Shown here one piece after another: positions 25,577-34,886 of a DNA stretch of 64,000 nucleotides (position 1 is the stretch's first letter; every line of letters begins with the position of its first letter). The DNA comes from Methylococcus sp. EFPC2 (lineage in GTDB: Bacteria > Pseudomonadota > Gammaproteobacteria > Methylococcales > Methylococcaceae). Where the stretch lies: assembly GCF_016925495.1 (NCBI RefSeq), contig NZ_CP070491.1, forward strand, positions 3,472,001 through 3,536,000. Direction: 5' to 3'. A program made the translations under genes and the position numbers. The notes beneath the pieces were generated by a model. That model searched no databases. It was not told the origin of the DNA and saw only the letters and a program-made list of their open reading frames with translations.

Positions 25577-26677
25577 ATGATAGAGCGCTTAGCCGTGGCG
25601 GATTTAGCGATCCCGGCTTCCTGGCCTTCCACTCCCAATCCGTACGGCGATGCTTGCCACTGCGCCACTCGGCGGATCGCTCTCGACCTGGGCTTGATCA
25701 CACACGGCCAGGTTCGGGACTTCGACCGCGGCCAGTTTGCGCTGCTCAGCGCTTACGCCTATCCCTACGCGACGCCGGAACGCCTGAATCTATGCAATGA
25801 CTGGCACAGCTGGCTGTTTTTCTTCGACGATCAAGCCGACGAACAAATTCAAATCGGCAAGCAGCCGACTTTGCTCCGCCGGTACATGGAAGCCTGCCTG
25901 GACCTGCTCCGGGGAGGCTCGGCACGCCCGAATCCGACGCCGCTGGAGCGGTATACCCTGGATATCCGGAATCGGATGTGCAGGCTCATGAGCGCGTCCT
26001 GGATGCAGCGGTTTGCCGACGACGTCGAGGATTATCTGTACAAGGGCACCTTGGAGGCGGCGCGCAACTGGACGGATGACCGCGTCCCGGATTTAGCGTC
26101 GTATCTGGTTCAGCGACGTTACGATTCGGCCGTTTATACCTGTCAGGACTTGATCGAGCTGACCGGGCCGGCTCTGGAACTGGGCTCCGTGCTCGGTGAT
26201 CCGGCCTTGCAGACCTTGAGGGATTGCTGCGCCGACGTGGTGGGCTTGAGCAACGACATCTTTTCTTATCAAAAAGAGGTTGTTGTCCACCGCAATCCGA
26301 ACAACCTGCTGCAGGTATTGATGGTCAATCACCGGATCGATCTTGACGAAGCGATTCATAGCGGAGTGGCGCTGATCAATGCCAAGGTCGGGCAGTTCAT
26401 CGCCAGCGAACAGGACATCCTGTCCCGATACGGACATGGGAACGCGGCCTTGCAAGCCTATCTGCACGGATTGAAAGCCTGGATGCGCGGAAATGTGCTC
26501 TGGTCCTATCAAACCGGGCGTTACGGCCTGGTCGACGAGCAGCTCCCGCCGCGCTGTGGCGGATATTTGCCCTATTCCTTGTTGCCGGCCAACAAGGTGT
26601 CGGCGCTCGGGCTTACGTTCGCATCAGGTCATGGTCGCAACCCAATCGGAGCGGACATGTCGGCAACTCGCCCTTGA
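25577..26677 (+). CDS. Class I terpene synthase (bacterial sesquiterpene/diterpene cyclase type)
   Basis: The 366-residue product starts at MIERLAVADL; AAGGGA precedes it by 6 nt, better than the ATG 30 nt upstream. The Mg-binding motifs are intact: DDQADE in LFFFDDQADEQ and the NSE motif NDIFSYQKE (N-x3-S-x3-E). The pyrophosphate sensor Arg (QRRYDSAVY) and the C-terminal RY pair (WSYQTGRYGL) are also present. The enzyme should ionise a prenyl diphosphate and cyclise it; chain length and product cannot be read. No prenyltransferase, P450 or methyltransferase flanks it, so the precursor must come from central isoprenoid metabolism. It is convergent with the large oxidoreductase. Confidence 0.9.
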   Translation: MIERLAVADLAIPASWPSTPNPYGDACHCATRRIALDLGLITHGQVRDFDRGQFALLSAYAYPYATPERLNLCNDWHSWLFFFDDQADEQIQIGKQPTLLRRYMEACLDLLRGGSARPNPTPLERYTLDIRNRMCRLMSASWMQRFADDVEDYLYKGTLEAARNWTDDRVPDLASYLVQRRYDSAVYTCQDLIELTGPALELGSVLGDPALQTLRDCCADVVGLSNDIFSYQKEVVVHRNPNNLLQVLMVNHRIDLDEAIHSGVALINAKVGQFIASEQDILSRYGHGNAALQAYLHGLKAWMRGNVLWSYQTGRYGLVDEQLPPRCGGYLPYSLLPANKVSALGLTFASGHGRNPIGADMSATRP

Positions 26678-26835
26678 GGAATGCGGCGGATTTCAACGCC
26701 ACGCATGGCGCGCGGATTTGGCGGCGTCCGTGTCCGGATGGTCGGGTGAGCGTGAGCGTCACCCGACGCGTGCCGATCTCGGGTGACGGCGGACGTTCTT
26801 GGTCGGACTCAGGGCAAGCCTAAGCCGCCCCCCTT

Positions 26836-29800
26836 TCACGACCCCAGCAAATGCGCCAGCCAGGCGCCCGATAGCTTCTCCTGCACCGAATTCTGCCGAA
26901 GACGGGCATAGAGGTTGGGGAAGTCGACCCGGTCCAAATCCTGATCCTGGTTGTAGCAGGAGTAGACGAAGTATTCCTCGCCGGTCTCGCGGTCGACGTG
27001 CTTGCACAGGCATTGCGCGCATACGCCTTTCATCATGCATTGCATGGGCGAGTTGATCGAGCCGATGGCGTGGTGGTGCGGCTTGAAGTAAGGGGCCAGC
27101 ACGCCGTGGCGGGCTTCCTTCACGGCGGCCATCATACGGTCGGAGCCGATCACGATGAGGTGGTCCACGTCGTCCAGGTGTACGGGCGTGGCGCCCAGTT
27201 CACCTTTCGCATAGGCCAGCAGGGCTTCGACGATGTTGCCGACGAAGCTCTTGTCCTGCGGGCGGCGCGGCATGATGGGCTCGTTGCCGGGGCGTTTGTC
27301 CACCGCCCAGACGACGACGTCCGAGGCGGCTTCGATGTCTTCCAGTTTGAAGGCGTCCTGGGCGTTGCGGTAACCGGCGAAGTAGATCACCTGGTTGCCG
27401 GCGCCTCGCAGCGCGCGGCCGATCGAGAACAACACCGCGTTGCCCAGTCCGCCGCCCAGCAGCAGCACCGTCTGGCCGGAGGGGATTTCGGTCGGCGTGC
27501 CGGTGACGCCCATCACGACCACCGGATCGCCTTCCTTCCAGGTCGCCAGCAACCGCGAGGAGGAACCCATCTCCAGCGCGATCAAGGAGATCAGTCCTTG
27601 CTCCTTGTCGACCCAGGCGCCGGTGAGCGCCAGGCCTTCGGTGGCCAGCACCGTGCCCTCGACCACGGGCGCCAGGGCCTCGAAGTTTTGTACCCGGTAG
27701 AACTGGCCGGGCGCGAAATGCTTGGCGGCGTAGGGCGCCTTGACCACCACCTCGATGATGGTGGGCGTGAGCCGCTGGATGCGGACGATGCGCCCGGTGA
27801 GCTTGTCGTCGAGCGTCGCCTGTAGTTCGCGCAGTTCGCCGTCGCGCTTCGCCTGTCCGGCCGGATCCAGTGCCGCCAGCTCGTTCTCGAACAGTTTGAC
27901 GATATAGGGATAACCGTCCTTTGCGCTGGCCATGGCCTTGACCACGTTGCCGGCGTAGACGGGATGGTTGTCGCCGTAAAAAGTGATGTAGCGCCCGTTG
28001 CGGTGGTAGGAGGTGAAGGGCGCCGGCTTGCCGATCTTCACCAGGGTTTCGTCGTGCGAGGGATGCAGCACGGGCTCGCCGCCGGTCCAGTCGATGTCGT
28101 GGCGCTGGTAGAACTTCTTGTCCATCTCGAAGGTGTCCGGATGCTCGGATTCGTAGATGGTGTTCGGCGCGGTGCCGGCGGCGACGAACAGGCTGCGCAG
28201 CGGCACTTCCAGCTCGCCGGACTTGCGCCAGCGGCCTTCCTGTTCCTCCAGTTGTTCGAAGCGCACGGCGCGCAAATGGCCGTACTGGTCTTCCAGCGCT
28301 TCCAAAGGGCTCAGGCCCTCGGCCAGCCAGATGCCTTCGTCCAGGGCTTCGGCGATTTCCTCGTGATTCTGCCGGTAGGCGGGCGAGTCCTTCATGCCCT
28401 TGCGGTAGAACAGGGTGACGCCGCCCCATAGTTCCAGCAGCGGCACGAAGTTGGGTTTCTCGCCCAGGGCCTCGGCGCGCAGGCGCTCGGCACGGATGGC
28501 GCGGCCGTGTTCGAGGAACTCGTCCAGGATGATCAGCTCTTCCCCGTCGTAAAGCGCACGCACGGCTTCCTCGCCCTGCACCGCGCTGAGTTTTTCGTAG
28601 CGGTGGAGGATCTTTTCCACCTGCACCGGGTAATAGGCCAGGGACTCGGTCGCCGTGTCGATGGCGGTCAAGCCGCCGCCGATGACGCCGACCGGCAGCC
28701 TAACCTGCAGGTTGGCCAGGCTGGATTCCTTGGCCGCGCCGGTGAGCTGCAAGGCCATGAGGAAGTCGGAGGCCTTGCGGATGCCGCGGATCAGGTTGTT
28801 CTTGAGATCGATGATGGTCGGCTTGCCGGCGCCCGAGGCGATGGCGATGTGGTGGAAGCCCAGATCCCAGGCCTCGTTCACCGTCAGCGTGCCGCCGAAG
28901 CGCACCCCGCCGTAGATGCGGAAACTGGCGCGGCGCAGCAGGTTCAGATAGATGACCTTGAGGAAGTTCTTGTCCCAGCGCACCGTGATGCCGTACTCGG
29001 CCACGCCGCCGAAGCCCAGCATCACGCGCTTGTCCAGGTCTTCGTACAACTCGTTGAAGTCGTAGACGGGCCGCGGCAACTGGCCGTCGCCGCCGACCAG
29101 GTCCGCCGGCAAGGGCTCGATCTTCAGGCCGTCGATGCCGACCACGCCGAAACCTTCGTTCACCAGATAATGCGACAGCGTATAGCCGGCCGGGCCCATG
29201 CCGGCGACCAGCACGTTCTTGCCGTTGTAGGGCAAGGCGTGGGGCCGCTTGACGTTGAGCGGGTTCCAGCGGGTCAAGAAACTGTAGATCTCGAAACCCC
29301 AGGGCAGGAAAAGCACCGAGGTGAGGACGTTGGTTTCGATCTGCGGGATGTTGACCGGCTCGGTCTTCTGATAGATGCAGCCCTTCATGCATTCGTTGCA
29401 GATGCGGTGGCCGGTGCCGGGGCAGAGTGGGTTGTCGATGGCCACCAGGGCCAGCGCGCCGATGTCGTCGCCCTGCTTCTTCAGCACGTGCATCTCGGAG
29501 ATTTTTTCTTCCAGCGGGCAGCCGGTGATGGTCACGCCCAGCGGGTTGACCTTGTAGCTTCCGTCCTTCTTGTTGCGCATGCCCTTGGAGCAGGAATCGG
29601 TGTCGCGGTCGTGGCAATAGATGCAATGGTCGACCTCGTAGTTGACCTCGCGGTCGCCGGCGCGCGGGTCGGTCAGCGCGAAGCCGTCGCGGCGGCGCTG
29701 GTGTTCCGGGGCGATGGCCCAGACCTTGTAGCCGTTGCGCTCCAGCGTTTCGTGCTCGACCAGATGGCCGAAATCGGTCTTCTCCGGCACCTTGAGGCTG

Positions 29801-30513
29801 ACCCAGTGCGACAGCTCGGCCTTGAGGTCGTGGCCGCGGCTGGCCAGGAAAGTCCAGCGGCTCAGCACTTCGTAAAGCCCCTGTGCCAGGCCGGCGTCGT
29901 CGCCGTTCAGCAGGTCGGCCAGGGCGGATTTGGCTTCCTCGCTGGATGCCAGGCGGGCGCGCAGCTCGGCCAATTCGGCGGCCGGGGCGTCTTCGCTGCT
30001 CAAACGGCGTAGTTTCAGGGCCAGCTCCGCCACCGCCGCCTCGTGATCGGCGTCGATGTGGGCCTTGGGGACCAGGGCCAGAACCAGCGCTTCGAAGCGC
30101 GCGCAGACCTCGATCAGATTCCATTCGTCCGGGTTTTCGCCCTTGTAGCGGGCCGCCAGCTTGGCGACGATTTCGTTGCGGAAGGCGAAGACGGTGTCGA
30201 ACTCGCGTTGCGCCGCCTGCCGTTTCACGCTGCGTTCTTCGCCGACGCGGAACAGTCGGGCGACGAATTCGCCGACCAGCGGGGCCAGCTCCACCAGTAG
30301 GCCGGAAATCGCCTCGGGAGCCCAGCCTTCGCCCTGGTTGGCCCGGTAGCTCAGATAGCGGCCGTGCAGGTCGGCGTCGCGCGCCTGCACCTCGTCGTCG
30401 AAAACCTCCAGCAGTTCCGCCAGCCGGGCGGGATCGTAAAGATCGCCGTAGCCGTATCCGCTGATACCCAGTTCGAGAGTGTTCCCGTGCCGTCCTGCGT
30501 AGTGTCCGCTCAT
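26836..30513 (-). CDS. Fused NfnB/GltD-like and NfnA/PyrK-like FAD iron-sulphur oxidoreductase
   Basis: The 1225-residue single polypeptide has four parts. Residues ~1-290 are a helical region of unknown function. Residues ~295-400 carry ferredoxin-like Cys motifs (DHCIYCHDRDTDSC, GCPLEEKI, CPGTGHRICNECMKGC). Residues ~425-860 are a GltD-type dinucleotide domain (VLVAGMGPAGYTLSHYL; VGVIGGGLTAIDTATE). Residues ~930-1190 are a ferredoxin-reductase-like domain (FAPGQFYRVQNFE; LLLGGGLGNAVLFSIGRAL) ending in the PyrK-like [2Fe-2S] site CMMKGVCAQCLC. In NfnAB, separate NfnA and NfnB subunits bifurcate electrons between NADPH, NAD+ and ferredoxin. The fusion suggests a related reaction in one chain. 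No ferredoxin gene is adjacent. Confidence 0.82.
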   Translation of the reverse strand: MSGHYAGRHGNTLELGISGYGYGDLYDPARLAELLEVFDDEVQARDADLHGRYLSYRANQGEGWAPEAISGLLVELAPLVGEFVARLFRVGEERSVKRQAAQREFDTVFAFRNEIVAKLAARYKGENPDEWNLIEVCARFEALVLALVPKAHIDADHEAAVAELALKLRRLSSEDAPAAELAELRARLASSEEAKSALADLLNGDDAGLAQGLYEVLSRWTFLASRGHDLKAELSHWVSLKVPEKTDFGHLVEHETLERNGYKVWAIAPEHQRRRDGFALTDPRAGDREVNYEVDHCIYCHDRDTDSCSKGMRNKKDGSYKVNPLGVTITGCPLEEKISEMHVLKKQGDDIGALALVAIDNPLCPGTGHRICNECMKGCIYQKTEPVNIPQIETNVLTSVLFLPWGFEIYSFLTRWNPLNVKRPHALPYNGKNVLVAGMGPAGYTLSHYLVNEGFGVVGIDGLKIEPLPADLVGGDGQLPRPVYDFNELYEDLDKRVMLGFGGVAEYGITVRWDKNFLKVIYLNLLRRASFRIYGGVRFGGTLTVNEAWDLGFHHIAIASGAGKPTIIDLKNNLIRGIRKASDFLMALQLTGAAKESSLANLQVRLPVGVIGGGLTAIDTATESLAYYPVQVEKILHRYEKLSAVQGEEAVRALYDGEELIILDEFLEHGRAIRAERLRAEALGEKPNFVPLLELWGGVTLFYRKGMKDSPAYRQNHEEIAEALDEGIWLAEGLSPLEALEDQYGHLRAVRFEQLEEQEGRWRKSGELEVPLRSLFVAAGTAPNTIYESEHPDTFEMDKKFYQRHDIDWTGGEPVLHPSHDETLVKIGKPAPFTSYHRNGRYITFYGDNHPVYAGNVVKAMASAKDGYPYIVKLFENELAALDPAGQAKRDGELRELQATLDDKLTGRIVRIQRLTPTIIEVVVKAPYAAKHFAPGQFYRVQNFEALAPVVEGTVLATEGLALTGAWVDKEQGLISLIALEMGSSSRLLATWKEGDPVVVMGVTGTPTEIPSGQTVLLLGGGLGNAVLFSIGRALRGAGNQVIYFAGYRNAQDAFKLEDIEAASDVVVWAVDKRPGNEPIMPRRPQDKSFVGNIVEALLAYAKGELGATPVHLDDVDHLIVIGSDRMMAAVKEARHGVLAPYFKPHHHAIGSINSPMQCMMKGVCAQCLCKHVDRETGEEYFVYSCYNQDQDLDRVDFPNLYARLRQNSVQEKLSGAWLAHLLGS

Positions 30514-30654
30514 GCCGTCCTACCTTCGTTGCCGTGACCGGGCGCGAGCCCGCTGAACCCTTGATTCTAACGGTCTCGACCCGGCGAAGCGAGACGGCGC
30601 GGCATGCCGGATGCCGGCAGGCGATCCGCCGGCCGAGACTAAGGAATGAATACG

Positions 30655-30885
30655 CGCCCGTATAAAGGCTTCCCACGGCCGCGGGAAAGATTTCTACGTC
30701 CGCAGATCAAGACGCTGCGGGCGTGGAAAACATTTCCCGGCGCGCAAAAAACATTTTTACGGACCGAGAAAACAAATCCACGGCCGTGGAAAATGATTCC
30801 TGACGCGTGGAAGCCCGCTCCACGGACGCGGGAAAGGGGTTGACGGCCGTATCACGGCCTTATGCGCGCGTAAAAAATGTTTCGG
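30655..30885. repeat. Degenerate 21-bp tandem repeat, eleven units
   Basis: Eleven consecutive 21-bp units, most starting CGGnCG or a close variant and containing a GGAAA/AAAAA core followed by nTTCC or TTTTTA. Several carry the palindrome CCACGGCCGTGG across unit joints. The first nine are open on the plus strand and read as heptapeptides of type RPWKxFP; the minus strand is open over part of the array too. Their length and periodicity do not fit CRISPR. Whether they are translated is unknown. Confidence 0.75.
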
Positions 30886-30938
30886 CGCTTGCCGGGTGGT
30901 GGGGGGATGGGGCAACGCCGTTAAGTTAAGCAGCACCG

Positions 30939-31007
30939 TAGGATGCGCTGAGCGATAGCGAAGCGCATCGTTCGCGATGGATGCGCTTCGTCCCTCAGCA
31001 CATCCTA
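30939..31007. repeat. Dispersed palindromic repeat (TAGGATGCGCTG type)
   Basis: The element begins TAGGATGCGCTGAGCGATAG and ends in the near-complement CTCAGCACATCCTA, with inner arms AAGCGCATC / GATGCGCTT. It is a stem-loop of a type widely scattered between proteobacterial genes. The rest of the 30514-31041 gap outside this and the 21-bp array shows no gene. Confidence 0.6.
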
Positions 31008-31041
31008 TGGCGCTGGTGGCTAGAAACCCACGGTTACCCAA

Positions 31042-31494
31042 TTAGGCCGATTGACCAAGCCAAGCCCTGACGAAGAACCCCACCAACAAAACGGAAAAAC
31101 CACCTATTTCAGCAATCATCAAAGTAGTCATGATTATTTTATCAAGGCCAGGATTTTCAGAATCACGTAGTGAATTATTGGTGTTGTTTGCAATGCCCAG
31201 TGTAATGTATTTGGCTATGGCAATCGCAAAAAATAACAAAGGGGCTATAGTTGCCAGGATATTGACCCACTGCCTAAATGCGCTCAGGTATGCGAAGACG
31301 GCAATCAGTAGCGCAGCAAATGAATAGAGTAGGGCGGATCGATGCGCTATATCAACATAATAAGGTGCTTTAAATTCTGGGGCGCTTATGTTGCAGGAAT
31401 ACTTCCAAACACCGGTAACTAAGCCTATTATAAAAAATAAGCCTGCACATGAAATGGCGAGCATAGGTGCAGTTTGGTTTATTATTGCATCCAT
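31042..31494 (-). CDS. Small four-helix membrane protein
   Basis: The 150-residue product starts at MDAIINQ, chosen because GGAG lies 7 nt upstream. Four hydrophobic segments are visible (about 10-32, 54-76, 82-105 and 125-145) with short polar loops. No family assigned. Its codon use is AT-rich, like the divergent AraC gene 57 nt away, and the two probably form one acquired unit in which the regulator may control this gene. Confidence 0.6.
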   Translation of the reverse strand: MDAIINQTAPMLAISCAGLFFIIGLVTGVWKYSCNISAPEFKAPYYVDIAHRSALLYSFAALLIAVFAYLSAFRQWVNILATIAPLLFFAIAIAKYITLGIANNTNNSLRDSENPGLDKIIMTTLMIAEIGGFSVLLVGFFVRAWLGQSA

Positions 31495-31551
31495 CGTTAT
31501 TCTCCAAAAATGTAGTAAATGCAATCAATTTATTAAATTGGTATTCTAACG

Positions 31552-32352
31552 ATGTCGAACAACAAAAAATTGTACAAACCGGCTACGCCTGAATTGCAAT
31601 ATGGCTTTAGGCCCAATCTTTTTTTGTGGCCAAGCCGCACCTTATTTTTTGGACCGTTACAGCATCTGCAATTCCATGCGATGGGAACAGTAGCAATCAA
31701 TACGGGGCTTTACCAACCTTTTCAGATGAAGCCTTTTAATGGAAGCTACCAAAGCTACCGTTGCGCCCTGATTCCAGCGGGTTGTAAACATGAACTAAAC
31801 GCTGGTGGAAATATCGTTGCCTGTTTATTGATTGAAAAAAACTCCCCAGACTTTGCCCGCTTAAATACACAACTTCCCTGGCAAGCATCGACAATTATCC
31901 GCTTGCCGGATACGCAGTGGGTTAGTTGTTTTCAAAAGATTTATGAGGAAAAGCTGTCAAAAGAGGAGATCAATAAGCTTATCAACCAGCTATTAAATAC
32001 GGATGACACCGCCATTAACATTGTTGATCCGCGCATTGGCAGTATTTTGCATACGATTAAGAATGATCCGGGAAATGACTTCAGCCAAGATTACTTGGCG
32101 GCTTCGGTAGGGCTTTCGGCTTCCAGGTTTAGGCACTTGTTTAAAGAATATTCAGATATTCCTTACCGCCGTTACAGGATGTGGAGACGATTGATATCAG
32201 CGATGGAAACATTCCATAAAATTGATAATTTAACTTACGCCGCCTTAGAAGCTGGATTTACAGATTCAGCCCATTTTAATCGCTGCTTTAGAGATACATT
32301 TGGTGTAAACCCGTCATTGGTGTTTAGAAATCTCGATAGGTTTGAGATTTAG
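31552..32352 (+). CDS. AraC-family transcriptional regulator
   Basis: The 266-residue product has a C-terminal double HTH of the AraC/XylS type: DYLAASVGLSASRFRHLFKE and TYAALEAGFTDSAHFNRCFR, followed by DTFGVNPSLVFR. The N-terminal ~150 residues look like a cupin-type sensor (FHAMGTVAINTGLYQPF; CALIPAGCKHELN). It is AT-rich against the GC-rich surroundings, suggesting horizontal acquisition, and divergent from the small membrane protein that it may regulate. Confidence 0.85.
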   Translation: MSNNKKLYKPATPELQYGFRPNLFLWPSRTLFFGPLQHLQFHAMGTVAINTGLYQPFQMKPFNGSYQSYRCALIPAGCKHELNAGGNIVACLLIEKNSPDFARLNTQLPWQASTIIRLPDTQWVSCFQKIYEEKLSKEEINKLINQLLNTDDTAINIVDPRIGSILHTIKNDPGNDFSQDYLAASVGLSASRFRHLFKEYSDIPYRRYRMWRRLISAMETFHKIDNLTYAALEAGFTDSAHFNRCFRDTFGVNPSLVFRNLDRFEI

Positions 32353-32806
32353 CCTAATATGTTATTAGGCAGAATCACGTTAATCGAACTAGATAGATTC
32401 CATCTAGCGCGAAACGAAGCCAGGGAGGAAGCGAGAAAATTCGAATACCCTTGGCTTTCTTGCCAAGGATCGTCGGAAAGGAAGGTAACGCCCATCGCTG
32501 TTCCTTAGAGTCCTCGGCGTAGTGTGGGCCGGCTCTATCACATTGTTTTAGCGGTTTGACATCCGATTTCGCAGGTCTGGTGCGTGCTAGACAGAACCGT
32601 GCAGCCCACTTATGACGAGATACTCACCGTGACGATTCGGCTAAGGGATGCCGGGCGTTATCGCCAAGCACTGCGGCTGGAATGACCCGTGGGAATTCCA
32701 GCTTTCCTGTCGCCAACATCATGTGAGCCGCTATATCCCGAGCTCTGCTGGAATTCGCTATCGCTTATTCCAGCCTACGCGCTGAGAACGGCGGTCAGCC
32801 AGCAAG

Positions 32807-32883
32807 TAGGATGGGTGTAGCGTAGCGTAACCCATCATCGGGCGGGGTTTGATGGGTTGCGGCTGCCGCCTCCACCCATCCTA
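32807..32883. repeat. Dispersed palindromic repeat (TAGGATGGGTG type)
   Basis: Opens TAGGATGGGTGTAGCG and closes CCACCCATCCTA; the inner arms AACCCATCA and TGATGGGTT also pair. It belongs to a very common intergenic repeat type of gammaproteobacteria. Confidence 0.65.
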
Positions 32884-32949
32884 CGAATTACGGCAATCCT
32901 GAATAGTGGGCTCTCGGCGAGGTTGTGTTGCTAAGCGACGGATTTTAAT

Positions 32950-33119
32950 AGCCCTCACCCAAACCCTACCCAGGAACCGGCGACCGAAGGTCGCTCCTTA
33001 TCCCCTTCTCCCTCTGGGAGAAGGTGGCCCGCAGGGTCGGATGAGGGAAGAGACCGCTCGGTTCCAGGGCTACAATCCGCGGGTCATGGGGCCGAGCGGT
33101 CTCTCCCAAAGGGAGAGGG
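32950..33119. repeat. Composite inverted repeat (CCCTCACCC / GGGAGAGGG type)
   Basis: Contains CTTCTCCCTCTGGGAGAAG and a 12-bp perfect inverted repeat GAGACCGCTCGG (33050-33061) / CCGAGCGGTCTC (33092-33103), bounded by the CCCTCACCC and GGGAGAGGG blocks familiar from dispersed intergenic repeats. Confidence 0.6.
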
Positions 33120-33151
33120 CTAAGCGCTTCCTTAATGGAACGGGGTACGGC

Positions 33152-34777
33152 TCAATGCCCGCCGGCCTCTTTTCCCTTGGCCGCCGATACTCGGCTGACC
33201 CAGGGCATCAGCAGCAGCGCCAGCAGGAACACCAGGGCCAGCCCATGGAACAGCGCATTGAGCGTGAGCACCTCGGCTTCGCGCATCACCAGGCCATAAA
33301 GCTGTTTCAGGGCGGCCAGCTCGTTGTCCGGCAGGGCCGATCCGGAAAACCGTTCCTGCAGGCCGCCCAGCATCGCTTGCGCCTGCGCCGAACCGGGCGT
33401 TATCCCCTCGCGCAGCACGGCGTAATGCTGCTTGTTCAACTGGATCATCATCGTATTGGCGACCGCCAGGCCGATGGCCCCGCCCAGGTTGCGCATCAGG
33501 TTGTACAGCCCGCTGGCGTTTTTCACCTCTTCCGGCGGCAGGGTGCCCAAGGCCAGCGTATTGATGGGCAGGAAGCAGAACATCAGCGAGAAACCGCGCA
33601 GGGCCTGAGGCACGAAGAACTCCCAATAGCCGGCCTCGTGGGTGAGGTTGCCGTTCAGCCAGCTCCCGAGGCCGTAGCCGCAGAGTCCGAGCGCCAGCAT
33701 CAGGCGCGAATCCAGCACCTTGGCCAGCGGGCCGGCGACGAAGGCCGAGGCGAACTGGAACATGCCGGTGACCATGATGTATTGGCCGATCTGCAGGCTG
33801 TTCAGGCCCTTGACGGTGCCCAGATAGACCGGCATCAGATAGATGATGGTGTAGAGCCCGGTACCGAGTATGAAGCTGAACACGCAGCCCACGGCGAAAT
33901 TGCGGTTGCGGAAGGCCCACAAGTCCACGATCGGGTGGCTTATGGTCAGCTCCCGGCAGAACAGCGCGATTCCGCTGGCGGCGGCGACCAGGCTGAAAAA
34001 CACGATCTCCCGGCTGTCGAACCATTCTTCCTTCACGCCCTCCTCCAGCACGTACTGCAGGCTGCCGAGAAAGATGATGATGTAGAGAATTCCGCGGAAG
34101 TCGATGCGCTTCAGCAGGGCCCAGTCGGGTTCATCAACGCGCAAGTACAGCCAGGTAGCCATACAAACCAGCACGCCCGGCAACAGATTGACCAGAAACA
34201 GGGTTTTCCAGGACACCGCGTCGGTCAGGTAGCCGCCCAGCACCGGGCCGGCGGTCGGCGCGACCGTCACCACCATGCCGACGACGATGCTCATCGTCGG
34301 CTGAAGACGGGGTGGAAACAGGGTGTAGATCACCGCGAACACCGACGGAATCATGGCGCCGCCGAATACGCCTTGCAGTGCGCGGAACGCCACCATGGAC
34401 GGCAGATTCCAGGCCAGTGCGCAGAGCAGGCTCATCAGCGTGAAGCCGCCGCAGGACAAGACGAACAGATAACGCGTCGACAGCGCCCGGCCTAGCCAGC
34501 CGGACAGGGGGATGATGACGACCTCCGCCACCAGGTAGCTGGTCTGCACCCAGGTGATCTCTTCCTGGGTCGCCGATAGGCCGGCCTGGATTTGCTGCAG
34601 GGAACTGGCGACGATCTGGATGTCCAGGACCGCCATGAAGATGCCGAAGACCATGGCGAAGAAGCCGATCCACTGCTGCGGGCTGACCGTCTTTTCCTGT
34701 GGCCGGCCCTCGATTGCGGGCGGCGCCTCGCTTCGGACAGCCTGCCCGGGCGGCGCGGATTTGATCACCGCCGACAT
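33152..34777 (-). CDS. emrB: EmrB/QacA family (DHA2) drug efflux MFS permease
   Basis: The 541-residue product has fourteen likely membrane helices. Family marks include the substrate-binding start MVFGIFMAVLDIQIVASSLQ (motif D1, Asp in LD), SYLVAEVVIIPLSGWLGRAL, RALQGVFGGAMIPSVF, and motif C VAPTAGPVLGGYLTD. In the EmrAB-TolC arrangement it exports hydrophobic compounds by proton antiport through the adaptor EmrA. Here emrA directly precedes it (5-nt gap) but is cut by an IS630 element, so expression and assembly of this pump are probably impaired. Confidence 0.92.
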   Translation of the reverse strand: MSAVIKSAPPGQAVRSEAPPAIEGRPQEKTVSPQQWIGFFAMVFGIFMAVLDIQIVASSLQQIQAGLSATQEEITWVQTSYLVAEVVIIPLSGWLGRALSTRYLFVLSCGGFTLMSLLCALAWNLPSMVAFRALQGVFGGAMIPSVFAVIYTLFPPRLQPTMSIVVGMVVTVAPTAGPVLGGYLTDAVSWKTLFLVNLLPGVLVCMATWLYLRVDEPDWALLKRIDFRGILYIIIFLGSLQYVLEEGVKEEWFDSREIVFFSLVAAASGIALFCRELTISHPIVDLWAFRNRNFAVGCVFSFILGTGLYTIIYLMPVYLGTVKGLNSLQIGQYIMVTGMFQFASAFVAGPLAKVLDSRLMLALGLCGYGLGSWLNGNLTHEAGYWEFFVPQALRGFSLMFCFLPINTLALGTLPPEEVKNASGLYNLMRNLGGAIGLAVANTMMIQLNKQHYAVLREGITPGSAQAQAMLGGLQERFSGSALPDNELAALKQLYGLVMREAEVLTLNALFHGLALVFLLALLLMPWVSRVSAAKGKEAGGH

Positions 34778-34886
34778 GCGCGCTACCCGACCCTGACCTT
34801 GACCACCGTGGACAAGCCGGGCCTCAAGAGACTCGAATCGGTGCCGGGCCGGAAGCGGATTTTCACCGGCACCCGCCGTACTATTA

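Larger units (their letters stand above)
32353..33151. other. Non-coding repeat-rich region
   Basis: The 799-nt gap contains a short hairpin directly after araC (GCCTAAT / ATTAGGC), two dispersed palindromic elements described separately, and scattered GGAATTCCAGC / GCTGGAATTC fragments. No supported gene. Confidence 0.55.

Noticed and set aside
28507-30012. 501-residue plus-strand frame opposite the Nfn-like gene
   Set aside because: A GC-rich antisense shadow; the minus frame has clear FAD and Cys motifs, this one none.
30655-30885. 21-bp repeats as a CRISPR array
   Set aside because: Units are contiguous and degenerate with no unique spacers, and there are no cas genes.
32906-34495. 529-residue plus-strand frame opposite emrB
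   Set aside because: His/Gln-rich composition typical of the antisense of a membrane protein; emrB is well supported.
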